A DNA stretch of 64,000 bases from Roseomonas sp. (GTDB taxonomy: Bacteria; Pseudomonadota; Alphaproteobacteria; Acetobacterales; Acetobacteraceae). Positions 1-8,325 of the stretch are shown here, piece by piece. The stretch's first letter is position 1; each line of letters opens with the position of its first letter. Location: assembly GCA_020249865.1 (NCBI GenBank), contig JADCEV010000012.1:42239-106238 (forward strand). The letters are read 5' to 3'. The translations under genes and the position numbers were made by a program. The notes under the pieces were generated by a model that was not told the DNA's origin, did no database searches, and was given only the letters and a program-made list of their open reading frames with translations.

Positions 1-1
1 A

Positions 2-919
2 TCGGGCGCCAAGATCGCGCATTTCCGGCGCATTGAATGGCATATCCTGCCCGACCCCGCGACGGCAGCGGCCGCCTTGCAGAATGGTGAGGTTGATTGG
101 TGGGAAAGGCCGCATCCGGATTTGCAGCCGCTACTGGCCCGCGCGCGCGATGTGCGCCGTGAAGTGTCTGACACGGGCGGGCGGATGGCCGTGATGCGTA
201 TGAACAACCTGCACCCGCCCTTTGATGATGTGCGCATCCGCCGCGCCGTCCGGCTTTCCGTTTTGCAGGAAGATTACATGCGTGCCTCACGCGGGGATGA
301 TCGGACGGATTGGGATCTCTGCCGCAGCCTTTGGCCGCGTGAGACGCCCTATTACGAAGACCTGGGTGAGGCGATGATGCCGGGCAGCCTTGACCGCGCC
401 CGCGCCGCGCTTCGTGAAGCGGGCTATGCCAATCAGCGCGTGGTTGTGATCAATCCCACGGATTTCCCGGATATCGGCCCACTCGGCCAAGTGACCGCGG
501 ATCGGCTGAAGCGGATCGGCATGAATATTGACCTGGCTGAGAGCGATTGGGGCACGGTGGTGCAGCGGCGGAGCAATCGCGAAACGGTGGAGCGCGGTGG
601 CTGGTCCATCCTGCATACCACGGGGGGTGCTACCGCCTGGGCCAATCCCGCCGTTTCCTTCCTGGTGCGCGGCCAGGGTACGGGCGGCTGGTTCGGCTGG
701 TGGAAAAGTGATGAGGCTGAGGCCCTGGCCGAATCCTGGCTTTTCGCGCCGAGCGAGGCTGAACAGAAGCAAATCGCTTCCCGCCTTGGGCGCTTGGCGC
801 TGGAAGACGCGGCCTTCATTCCGCTTGGCCAATTCAGGATCAGAACCGCTTTCCGGCGCAATATCACTGGGATTTTGCAGGGATCATCGCCCTATCCCTG
901 GAATGTCCGGCGGGTCTAA
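2..919 (+). CDS. ABC transporter substrate-binding protein, peptide/nickel type (C-terminal part)
   Basis: The reading frame is open from base 2 to a TAA at 919, giving the last 305 residues of a protein whose start lies upstream. It resembles the C-terminal lobe of family 5 solute-binding proteins (DppA/OppA-like), which capture peptides or other small ligands in the periplasm for an ABC importer. Typical features are the MNNLHPPFDDVRIRRAVRLS stretch, followed by a Leu/Ala-rich repeat of aligned aspartates (RARAALREAGY) and a PYPWNV-type end. The permease and ATPase genes are not downstream, because maeB follows. Ligand specificity cannot be read from this fragment. Family call is firm; substrate unknown. 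Confidence 0.85.
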   Translation, partial: SGAKIAHFRRIEWHILPDPATAAAALQNGEVDWWERPHPDLQPLLARARDVRREVSDTGGRMAVMRMNNLHPPFDDVRIRRAVRLSVLQEDYMRASRGDDRTDWDLCRSLWPRETPYYEDLGEAMMPGSLDRARAALREAGYANQRVVVINPTDFPDIGPLGQVTADRLKRIGMNIDLAESDWGTVVQRRSNRETVERGGWSILHTTGGATAWANPAVSFLVRGQGTGGWFGWWKSDEAEALAESWLFAPSEAEQKQIASRLGRLALEDAAFIPLGQFRIRTAFRRNITGILQGSSPYPWNVRRV

Positions 920-1010
920 GGGCGTGCTTTGCTGCGCCTGCGAAGCTGGGGCCTCGCGGCGCGGTGCACAAAACGGCATGATGCGATTGGTTTGAGGAGT
1001 AGTGACAAGA

Positions 1011-3314
1011 ATGGATGACGCGAAAAAAACGCCGGTTGAGGATACGCGCACGGCGCGCGTCACCGCCGAAGAAGCGCTGGCAATGCACCGGGAAGGCCGG
1101 CCCGGAAAGCTTGAAATCCGCCTGACCAAGCCCTTGATCACGGCGCGGGATTTAAGCCTGGCCTATTCGCCCGGTGTGGCGGAACCCTGCCTGCATATTC
1201 ATCGCGATCCGACGCTCGCTTATGACTATACGGCCAAGGGCAATTTCGTGGCCGTGATTTCCAATGGCACGGCGGTGCTGGGGCTGGGCAATCTGGGTGC
1301 GCTTGCTTCGAAGCCCGTGATGGAAGGCAAGGCCGCCTTGTTTAAGCGCTTTGCCGATGTGGATTCGATTGATCTTTGCGTGGATACGGAAGACCCGGAC
1401 GCTTTCATCAATGCCGTGCGGTATCTGGGCCCGACTTTTGGCGGCATCAATCTGGAAGACATCAAGGCGCCAGAATGCTTTGTGATTGAACAGCGTTTGC
1501 GCGAATTGATGGATATTCCGGTCTTTCATGATGATCAGCATGGCACCGCCATTGTCGCCGCCGCCGGCCTGATCAATGCCTGCCATCTGACCGGGCGCGA
1601 TTTGAAAACCACCAAGCTTGTCATCAATGGCGCGGGGGCGGCTTCGATTGCCTGTGCCGAGCTGGTCAAGGCCATGGGCATGCGGCCCGAAAATGTCATT
1701 CTGTGTGACACCAAGGGTGTGATCTGGCGCGGCCGCCAGGAAGGGATGAATCAGTGGAAATCCGCCCATGCCGTGACCACTTCCGCGCGCACCCTCACGC
1801 AAGCTTTGGATGGCGCGGATGTGTTCTTTGGCCTGTCGGTGAAGGGCGCGCTGACGCCGGAGATGATCAGGGCGATGGCGCCAAAGCCGATCATTTTCGC
1901 CATGGCCAATCCCGATCCGGAAATCACCCCGGATGAAGCGCGCGCTGCGCGGCCCGATTGCATTATCGCGACCGGGCGTTCGGATTACCCGAACCAGGTC
2001 AATAATGTGCTGGGCTTTCCCTTCATCTTCCGCGGCGCGCTTGATGTGCGTGCCTCCACGATCAATGACGCAATGAAGATTGCCGCCGCCGAATCGCTCG
2101 CCATGCTGGCGCGCGAAGATGTGCCGGAAGAGGTCTCGGGCGCGGGCGCGGGCAAGGCGCTCCGCTTCGGGCCGGAATACATCATCCCGAATGCCTTTGA
2201 TCCGCGGTTGATTTCACGGGTTTCGCCCGCTGTTGCCAAGGCTGCGATGGAAAGCGGCGTGGCGCGCAAGCCCCTGTCCGATTTACAGCGTTATGCGCGC
2301 GATTTGGCGAATAGGCTGGATGCGACCGTAGGCGCCTTGGAAGCCATTGCGGAAAGCGTGCGGCAGAACCCGAGGCGCGTGGTATTTGCGGAAGGCGAGG
2401 AAGAAAAGGTGATCCGCGCCGCCATTGGTTTCCGCAATGCGGGCTACGGCACGCCGATTCTGGTGGGCCGAGAGGATCGGATTGCCGCGGTGGCGAACGC
2501 CATTGGTATTCCGCTGCCAGAGGGCATTGAAATCCAGAATGCGCGGCTTTCGGATTCCACGCGCCGCTATGCGGAATTTCTCTATGGCAAGCGTCAGCGC
2601 GATGGCTTCCTGCAACGCGATTGCCAGCGCCTGGTCAATCAGGACCGCAATGTCTTCGCTTCCTGCATGGTTGCGACCGGTGATGCAGATGCGGTGGTGA
2701 CTGGTACGACGCGTTCCTATTCCGCCGCGCTTGAAGGCATCAGCATGGCGATAGACCCTGTGCCCGGTCGTGTTGCCTTTGGCGTTTCCATCATCATTTC
2801 GCGTCAGGCGGGAACGGTGTTGGTGGCCGATACCGCGATTCATGAAAGGCCTGATGCGGCGACTTTGGCCGGCATTGCGCGCGGTTCGGCGGCCGCTGCG
2901 CGGCGTTTGGGGATGGAACCGCGCGTGGCGTTTCTTTCGTTTTCCACCTTCGGCGATCCGCGCGGCACCATCCCAGGCAGCATTCGCGAAGCGGTGAAGC
3001 TGTTGACTGAACGTGGTGCTGATTTCGAATTCGATGGTGAAATGGCCGCCGATGTGGCGCTGGACCCGAAGCTGCGCGCTTCGCTTTATCCCTTCTGCCG
3101 CCTGAGCGGTCCGGCCAATGTGCTGATCATGCCTGGCATTCACGCGGCGCATATCCTGACACGCGCCGTCCCGCAATTGACCAGCAGCACGGTGATCGGG
3201 CCACTGCTGACCGGGCTTTCGCATTCGGCGCAAATCGTGCCCATGCAGGCGGGCGTCAATCAGATTGTGGATGTAGCGTGCCTTGCTGCGCATGCCGCGG
3301 TGACGCGCGGATAG
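1011..3314 (+). CDS. maeB: NADP-dependent malic enzyme with C-terminal phosphotransacetylase-like domain
   Basis: Oxidatively decarboxylates malate to pyruvate with NADP, in the cytoplasm, linking the TCA cycle to gluconeogenesis and NADPH supply. The 767-residue protein has the long MaeB architecture: a malic domain with the RDLSLAYSPGVAEPC motif near residue 45, a Rossmann motif VINGAGAASIACAEL near residue 200, and from about residue 440 a phosphotransacetylase-like domain that is regulatory rather than catalytic in studied relatives. A GTG at 1002 is in frame, but the Shine-Dalgarno GAGGAG at 994-999 would sit only 2 nt from it. ATG 1011 has 11 nt spacing and is preferred. The next gene is 96 bp downstream. 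Confidence 0.95.
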   Translation: MDDAKKTPVEDTRTARVTAEEALAMHREGRPGKLEIRLTKPLITARDLSLAYSPGVAEPCLHIHRDPTLAYDYTAKGNFVAVISNGTAVLGLGNLGALASKPVMEGKAALFKRFADVDSIDLCVDTEDPDAFINAVRYLGPTFGGINLEDIKAPECFVIEQRLRELMDIPVFHDDQHGTAIVAAAGLINACHLTGRDLKTTKLVINGAGAASIACAELVKAMGMRPENVILCDTKGVIWRGRQEGMNQWKSAHAVTTSARTLTQALDGADVFFGLSVKGALTPEMIRAMAPKPIIFAMANPDPEITPDEARAARPDCIIATGRSDYPNQVNNVLGFPFIFRGALDVRASTINDAMKIAAAESLAMLAREDVPEEVSGAGAGKALRFGPEYIIPNAFDPRLISRVSPAVAKAAMESGVARKPLSDLQRYARDLANRLDATVGALEAIAESVRQNPRRVVFAEGEEEKVIRAAIGFRNAGYGTPILVGREDRIAAVANAIGIPLPEGIEIQNARLSDSTRRYAEFLYGKRQRDGFLQRDCQRLVNQDRNVFASCMVATGDADAVVTGTTRSYSAALEGISMAIDPVPGRVAFGVSIIISRQAGTVLVADTAIHERPDAATLAGIARGSAAAARRLGMEPRVAFLSFSTFGDPRGTIPGSIREAVKLLTERGADFEFDGEMAADVALDPKLRASLYPFCRLSGPANVLIMPGIHAAHILTRAVPQLTSSTVIGPLLTGLSHSAQIVPMQAGVNQIVDVACLAAHAAVTRG

Positions 3315-3362
3315 CAGTGCCTTCGCTTTTTTCTTGACCTTGGCCCGGATTCGGGCAGCCTT

Positions 3363-3401
3363 CCCCTGAGATGGCGGCAGTAAGACCGCTTTTTTCAGGG
3401 G
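3363..3401 (+). promoter_or_regulatory. Nested inverted repeat enclosing the ribosome-binding site of the next gene
   Basis: CCCCTGA at 3363-3369 is perfectly complementary to TCAGGGG at 3395-3401. Inside it, GCGG (3374-3377) pairs with CCGC (3386-3389). The 3' arm is part of the AGGGGAG Shine-Dalgarno that precedes the ATG at 3411, so the folded RNA would hide the ribosome-binding site. The repeat is seen directly; any regulatory role is inference. Confidence 0.35.
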
Positions 3402-3410
3402 AGTAAGCCA

Positions 3411-4394
3411 ATGTTCAAACCACATCTATCGCGCCGCGCCATGCTGGCCGGCACCAGCCTTTTGGCAATGCCCGGTATTGCCCGCGCCCAGGCAGGTGAT
3501 TGGCCGCGCCGACCGGTACGCTACATCAATCCCTTTCCCGCCGGCGGTTCCACGGATGTGCTGTCGCGCATCTATTGCGCGCGCATGTCTGAATTGACGG
3601 GGCAGAGTTTTGTTGTGGAGAATCGCGGAGGCGCGGGCGGCAATGTCGGTGTGGATACGGTCGCGAAATCAGCGCCGGATGGTTATACGATCGGGCTTGG
3701 TGGCATCGCCTCCCACGCGATTGCGCCAACGCTCTATAATAATCTGAACTTCGATCCTGAGAAGGATTTCACCTTCGTCACCGGACTTTGGCAATTGCCC
3801 AACCTGCTTGGCGTCAATCTTGATCTGCCGGTGCGCAATGTGCCGGAACTGATTGCGCTGCTGAAGGCCAATCCGGGCAAGTATTCCTTCGGGTCTGCCG
3901 GTTCAGGCACGACGCTGCATCTCTCGGGCGAGATGTTCAAGCAATTGGCGGGTGTGAATATGGAACATGTGCCCTATCGTGGCGCGGCGCCGGGGCTTGT
4001 GGATCTCATGGCCGGACGCATTCATATGATGTTCGATAATATGCCTTCTATCCTGGCGCTATCGCGTCAGGGCAAGGTGCGGGCCTTGGCGGTGACCAGT
4101 GAAAAGCGTAGCCCGATTGAACCTGACTTGCCGGCGATTGCTGAATTTTTGCCGGGATTTGACGTGATTTCCTGGACCTGTGTTTGCGCCCCCGCCGGGT
4201 TGCCCAAGGATGTGACGGATAGGATGTCCCATTTCAGCAAGCAGGCTTTGGAACATCCCGATCTGGTGAGATCCTTCCGCGACCAAGGTGCGATGGCGTG
4301 GTACACGAGTGTTGCGGAAATCACCGCGTTCCGTGCAGCGCAGCAGGCGAAGCTTGCGCCCGTGATCCGTGCATCGGGGGCCAAGGTGGATTAA
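3411..4394 (+). CDS. TctC/Bug-family tripartite tricarboxylate transporter receptor (A)
   Basis: Periplasmic solute receptor of the tripartite tricarboxylate transporter family; relatives bind carboxylates such as citrate, aromatic acids or dicarboxylates. The 327-residue product begins with a twin-arginine-like signal (SRRAMLAG) and an ARA-QAG cleavage region near residue 26. The family blocks follow: FPAGGSTDVLSR, ENRGGAGGNVG and a PYRGAAPGLVDLMAG-type loop. A good Shine-Dalgarno (AGGGGAG) sits 8 nt before ATG 3411, inside the inverted repeat described separately. No TctA or TctB membrane genes are in the window, so it must share a permease encoded elsewhere. Ligand unknown. Confidence 0.9.
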   Translation: MFKPHLSRRAMLAGTSLLAMPGIARAQAGDWPRRPVRYINPFPAGGSTDVLSRIYCARMSELTGQSFVVENRGGAGGNVGVDTVAKSAPDGYTIGLGGIASHAIAPTLYNNLNFDPEKDFTFVTGLWQLPNLLGVNLDLPVRNVPELIALLKANPGKYSFGSAGSGTTLHLSGEMFKQLAGVNMEHVPYRGAAPGLVDLMAGRIHMMFDNMPSILALSRQGKVRALAVTSEKRSPIEPDLPAIAEFLPGFDVISWTCVCAPAGLPKDVTDRMSHFSKQALEHPDLVRSFRDQGAMAWYTSVAEITAFRAAQQAKLAPVIRASGAKVD

Positions 4395-4427
4395 AGCGCG
4401 GCCCTTGCCGGCGGCGCGGCTGATCTG

Positions 4428-4455
4428 CGACAAGGGGGCCAGTGTCCCTTTGTCG
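4428..4455 (+). terminator. Hairpin between the TctC receptor and the methyltransferase
   Basis: CGACAA-GGG (4428-4436) pairs with CCC-T-TTGTCG (4446-4455) with one bulged T, leaving a 9-nt loop. No U-tract follows, so it may be a Rho-type or attenuating structure rather than an intrinsic terminator. It ends 8 bp before the next start codon. Confidence 0.35.
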
Positions 4456-4463
4456 GAAACCGT

Positions 4464-5486
4464 ATGACCAGCGCGCTGCCTGAAAATACTGATGCGCCCA
4501 AGGGGGCAGAGCGGCTTGACCATTTCATGGCGCGCGCCGCGGCGGCCTATTATGCGGCACGTGATCCATTTCAGGATTTCACGACATCGCCGGAAATATC
4601 TCAGGCATTTGGTGAGTGTCTGGGGCTTTGGGCAGCAGTTACCTGGCAGGCAATGGGGCGGCCTGATCCGGTGCTGTTGGTGGAATGCGGACCCGGGCGC
4701 GGTAGCCTGATGGCGGATGCGCTACGCGCCATCGCCGAAATGATGCCGGAGTTTCGCGGGGCCTTGCGCGTGCATCTGGTGGAGACATCACCGCGCTTGC
4801 GCGAAGCACAGGCGGCGACGCTAGGTGATGCAGGTGTCACCTGGCATGAGGATGTGGGCGCATTGCCGGAAGTACCCATGATTTTGCTGGCTAATGAATT
4901 TCTGGACGCGCTGCCCATTCGCCAATTTATTCACCGAGGCGCCGCTTGGTATGAACGCTTCGTTGCTGATGGTGCTTTTGTGGAGGTGCCGAGCGAAATC
5001 ACCCTGCCGGAAGATGCGCCCGAAGGCGCCGTGCGCGAAGTGAATGAAGCGGTACTTGGCTTCGCCGCATGGCTCGGTGCGCGGCTTGCTCGGTACGGAG
5101 GCGCGGCTTTGTTGATTGATTACGGCCCAGCAGAAAGCGGTTTTGGCGATAGCCTGCAAGCCATGCGCGCGGGCCAGCCGGTTGATCCGCTCAGCGCGCC
5201 TGGTCAGGTGGATATCACCGCGCATGTGGATTTCGCGGCCTTCGCTGCCGCCGCGCGCGCTGCCGGCGCCGTGACGCATGGCCCCTTGCCACAGGGCGTG
5301 TTCTTGCAGCGGCTGGGTTTCATGACGCGTACCGCAATGCTTGCCCGGCTTGATCCCGCGCGCGCCCAGGCGCAGCTTGCGGCCGCGCATCGGCTGACGG
5401 CGCCGGAAGCCATGGGCCGGCTGTTCAAGGCCGTAGCGCTATGCGATTCAAGCTTGCCAATCCCTGCTGGATTCGAAACCGCATGA
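4464..5486 (+). CDS. MidA/NDUFAF7-like class I SAM-dependent methyltransferase
   Basis: Member of the DUF185 (MidA/NDUFAF7) protein-arginine methyltransferase family; the mitochondrial relative methylates a subunit of respiratory complex I during assembly. The 340-residue length is typical. The N-terminal FTTSPEISQAFGECLGLW block and the SAM-binding motif VECGPGRGSLMADALRA near residue 75 are diagnostic, and LLANEFLDALPIRQF is the conserved NEF block. The gene is followed by pgeF with an ATGA overlap at 5483-5486. In many alphaproteobacteria this pair lies behind lgt, but here lgt is replaced by a TctC receptor. Bacterial substrate not established from sequence. Confidence 0.9.
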   Translation: MTSALPENTDAPKGAERLDHFMARAAAAYYAARDPFQDFTTSPEISQAFGECLGLWAAVTWQAMGRPDPVLLVECGPGRGSLMADALRAIAEMMPEFRGALRVHLVETSPRLREAQAATLGDAGVTWHEDVGALPEVPMILLANEFLDALPIRQFIHRGAAWYERFVADGAFVEVPSEITLPEDAPEGAVREVNEAVLGFAAWLGARLARYGGAALLIDYGPAESGFGDSLQAMRAGQPVDPLSAPGQVDITAHVDFAAFAAAARAAGAVTHGPLPQGVFLQRLGFMTRTAMLARLDPARAQAQLAAAHRLTAPEAMGRLFKAVALCDSSLPIPAGFETA

Positions 5487-6256
5487 GTGCTGAATTCCTG
5501 ACCGCCGATCTCTTGCAGCTCCCGGGCCTGAGGCACGGTTTTTTTACGCGCAATGGCGGCGTTTCAACGGGGGCTTTCGCGTCACTGAATTGCTCGCTTT
5601 CCGGCAAGGATGACGCTGCGGCGGTGCGGGAGAATCGCACGCGCGCGGCGGCGACGCTTGGCCTGCCGCATCAAGCGCTTTGTGGCCTCACGCAAGTGCA
5701 TGGCAAACGCGTTGTGGTGGCGGAAGAAGCTTGGCCTGAAGATCAACGCCCTGAAGCCGATGGTGTGGTGACACGCCGTACGGGTATTGCGCTAGGCATC
5801 ATCACCGGCGATTGCGCGCCAGTGCTTTTCGCTGATGGCCATGCCGGCGTGATTGGCGGTGCCCATGCCGGTTGGCGTGGTGCGGTGCTTGGGGTGCTGG
5901 AAGAAACCATCCTCGCCATGGAAGGGCTTGGTGCGGCGCGGGGCGATATTGTCGCGGTAGTCGGCCCCTGTATCCATCAGGCTTCCTATGAAGTGGCGGC
6001 TGATTTGCGCGATGCAGTATTGGCGCGTGATCCTGCCGATGCGCGGTTTTTCGCAACCGGCAAGCGTGATGGGCGCTGGCAGTTTGACCTGCCTGGCTAT
6101 TGCGCCGCGCGGCTTTCGGCGCTTGGTGTTGCGGTCAGTATGCTGGCGCATGACACGCTGGCTGATGAGGCGCGGTTCTTCAGCCATCGCCGCAATACGC
6201 TTGCCGGCGGCGGGCCGATTGGCCATCAATTATCCGCCATTGCGATAGCAGATTGA
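5483..6256 (+). CDS. pgeF: PgeF peptidoglycan editing factor (YfiH/laccase-domain)
   Basis: YfiH/PgeF enzymes remove wrongly incorporated amino acids from UDP-MurNAc peptides, and relatives also show purine nucleoside or laccase-like activity. With ATG 5483 the protein has 257 residues, and the zinc site is in place: His73 (QVHGKR), Cys111 (TGDCAP) and His128 (GAHAGWRG). An upstream in-frame ATG at 5441 lies deep in the methyltransferase gene. ATG 5483 gives the common ATGA overlap and agrees with family N-termini, so it is preferred. Translation is probably coupled to the upstream gene. Confidence 0.93.
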   Translation: MSAEFLTADLLQLPGLRHGFFTRNGGVSTGAFASLNCSLSGKDDAAAVRENRTRAAATLGLPHQALCGLTQVHGKRVVVAEEAWPEDQRPEADGVVTRRTGIALGIITGDCAPVLFADGHAGVIGGAHAGWRGAVLGVLEETILAMEGLGAARGDIVAVVGPCIHQASYEVAADLRDAVLARDPADARFFATGKRDGRWQFDLPGYCAARLSALGVAVSMLAHDTLADEARFFSHRRNTLAGGGPIGHQLSAIAIAD

Positions 6257-6283
6257 TATCGCGAACGGTACGGAGCAAAGCCC

Positions 6284-7426
6284 ATGGATCAAGCCTTCAT
6301 CCCCGCCATTTTCATGCGCGGCGGTTCCAGCAAGGGCGTGTTCTTTCATGCGCGCGATCTGCCAGCCGATCGCGCGCAACAGGATGCGATTTTCCTTGCG
6401 GTGCTCGGCAGTCCTGATCCCTATGGGCGGCAATTGGATGGTATGGGTGGTGGGATTTCCTCGCTTTCCAAAGCCGTGATCATTGGCCCGCCCACGCATC
6501 CGGATGCCGATGTGGATTATCTTTTCGCGCAAGTCGCGGTGGATAGGCCTGTGGTGGATTGGTCCAGCAATTGCGGCAATCTTTCCTCGGCTGTCGGTCC
6601 CTTTGCAGTGGATGAGGGGCTGGTGCGCGTGGCCGATGGGGAAGCGCTGGTGCGCATCCATCAGGTGAACACCAAGCGCATCATCCATGCGCGCTTTGCA
6701 GTGCGCGGCGGCAAGGCGGTGACCACCGGCGATTTTACCATGGCTGGCGTTTCAGGCTCTGGTGCGCGCATCCGGCTTGATTTTCTGGCCCCCGGCGGTG
6801 GCGCAACCGGGCGCCTGCTGCCGACCGGCAATGCGCAGGATATGCTGCACCACGAAGGGCACACTTATGCTGTGAGCCTGATAGATGCTGCCAATTCCTG
6901 CGCTTTCTTCGACGCACGCGATTTGGGCCTGACAGGTACGGAAAGCCCTGATGCGGTTGAAGCGGACCCCGCACGCATGGCGTTGCTTGATGCGCTGCGG
7001 CGCAAGGCGGGCGTGATGATGGGCCTCGCCGCAACGCCGGAGCAAGTTGGCCTTGCATTGCCAAAAATCGCTGTGGTCGCATCGCCCGCGGCTTATCGCG
7101 CGCTTGATGGCGCGGCCTTCGCCACAGATACCCATGATATCGCGGTGCGCATGATTTCCATGGAACGCGCCCATCGTGCCGTGCCACTGACGGGTGCCAT
7201 GTGTCTTGGGGTCGCGAGCCGCATCACAGGCAGCGTGCCGCATCAATTGGCCGGGCCGCCGGCGCGTGCGGATGAAACGCGCGTCGCCAATCCTTCGGGT
7301 ATTCTTTCAGTAGGGGCCGAGGTGCGTGAAACCGCCAATGGCTGGCATGCGGAAAGCGCTGTGGTCTATCGCAGTGCCAGGCGCCTCATGCAGGGTGCGG
7401 TGGCGGTGCCGGCAGCGCTGGTTTGA
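6284..7426 (+). CDS. PrpF-family isomerase, possibly 4-oxalomesaconate tautomerase-like
   Basis: PrpF-fold proteins are cofactor-free isomerases acting on double bonds of unsaturated carboxylic acids: 2-methylaconitate isomerase (PrpF) and 4-oxalomesaconate tautomerase (GalD). The 380-residue product carries the family blocks MRGGSSKGVFF near residue 11, MGGGISSLSKAVIIG near residue 50, and DWSSNCGNLSSAVGPFA near residue 93 with the conserved Cys. No prpB/C/D genes accompany it. Instead the next gene encodes a 2-pyrone-4,6-dicarboxylate-hydrolase-like protein, whose product would be 4-oxalomesaconate. This favours a GalD-type role by context (inference). Shine-Dalgarno GGAG lies before ATG 6284. 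Confidence 0.85.
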   Translation: MDQAFIPAIFMRGGSSKGVFFHARDLPADRAQQDAIFLAVLGSPDPYGRQLDGMGGGISSLSKAVIIGPPTHPDADVDYLFAQVAVDRPVVDWSSNCGNLSSAVGPFAVDEGLVRVADGEALVRIHQVNTKRIIHARFAVRGGKAVTTGDFTMAGVSGSGARIRLDFLAPGGGATGRLLPTGNAQDMLHHEGHTYAVSLIDAANSCAFFDARDLGLTGTESPDAVEADPARMALLDALRRKAGVMMGLAATPEQVGLALPKIAVVASPAAYRALDGAAFATDTHDIAVRMISMERAHRAVPLTGAMCLGVASRITGSVPHQLAGPPARADETRVANPSGILSVGAEVRETANGWHAESAVVYRSARRLMQGAVAVPAALV

Positions 7427-7479
7427 CCTTCGCGCTTGCTGTGCAATGCTCGCGTGCAGCCGCCTGAGGGAAAGGCCGT

Positions 7480-8325
7480 ATGACCATGGGGACACTGCGC
7501 AAACCTGTCTTTCTCCTGCCGCGCAGCGCCTGCGATACGCATGTGCATATCTGGGGGCCTTTTGATCGCTTCCCGCTCGCCAAGGGCGCACCCTATACGC
7601 CGCCGGAACGCACCAGCGATGATCTGCTTGCCTTGCATGAAAGGCTTGGCGTGGATCGTGCTGTGATTGTGCAAACCACTGTCTATAAGGCCGATAATCG
7701 CGCCATGCTTGATGGTATTGCGCGGAGCAATGGCCGCTGGCGCGGGGTGGCCTTGATTGACGAAAATTTTGACGATGCCGCGTTCCGCGCCCTGCATGAA
7801 GGCGGCGTGCGCGGGGTGCGCTTTGGCTTTGTGAAGCATTTGGGCGGCGTGCCGGATTTGGCGTTGGTACGGCGCACCGCAGCGCGCATTGCGCCCATGG
7901 GCTGGCATTTGGTACTGCATCTGGATGCCGGGAATATCCCGGATTTTCTCGAATTTTTCGGCGAATTCTCTCTACCGGTGGTGGTGGACCATATGGGCCG
8001 CGTGCCGGTGCGCGATGGTCTGGACCAAACCCCGTTCCGCCTTTTGCTGGAATTGCTGAGGCGACCGAATTGGTGGGTGAAGGTATCCGGTGCGGAACGC
8101 ATTTCCGAAACCGGCCCGCCCTTCACGGATGCCATCCCCTTCGCGCAACGGCTGATCGCGGCGGCACCTGATCGCGTATTGTGGGGCACGGATTGGCCGC
8201 ACCCAAATGTGCGCTGGGAACCGGATGAGGCTGATCTGGTGGATTTGCTGCCGCACTTTGCCGATGCAGCCGCGCTGCAGCGGCTTCTGGTGGATAACCC
8301 TGCACGGCTTTATGGTTTTTCATGA
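7480..8325 (+). CDS. Amidohydrolase, 2-pyrone-4,6-dicarboxylate hydrolase (LigI)-like
   Basis: Member of the amidohydrolase_2 (TIM-barrel) group that includes LigI, which opens 2-pyrone-4,6-dicarboxylate to 4-oxalomesaconate, and lactonases such as D-galactarolactone isomerase. The 281-residue protein shows the DTHVHIWGPFDRFPL N-terminal signature with its His-x-His, HLDAGNIPDF and VVDHMGRVP in mid-barrel, and the terminal Asp in WGTDWPHPNV. A GAGGGAAAG ribosome site precedes ATG 7480. Its stop overlaps the next start (ATGA at 8322). Substrate could equally be another cyclic ester or lactone; the pairing with the PrpF-like gene is the main support for LigI-type activity. Confidence 0.82.
   Translation: MTMGTLRKPVFLLPRSACDTHVHIWGPFDRFPLAKGAPYTPPERTSDDLLALHERLGVDRAVIVQTTVYKADNRAMLDGIARSNGRWRGVALIDENFDDAAFRALHEGGVRGVRFGFVKHLGGVPDLALVRRTAARIAPMGWHLVLHLDAGNIPDFLEFFGEFSLPVVVDHMGRVPVRDGLDQTPFRLLLELLRRPNWWVKVSGAERISETGPPFTDAIPFAQRLIAAAPDRVLWGTDWPHPNVRWEPDEADLVDLLPHFADAAALQRLLVDNPARLYGFS

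Noticed and set aside
6284..7426. Methylcitrate cycle locus
   Set aside because: PrpF alone is present, without prpB, prpC, prpD or acnD nearby.
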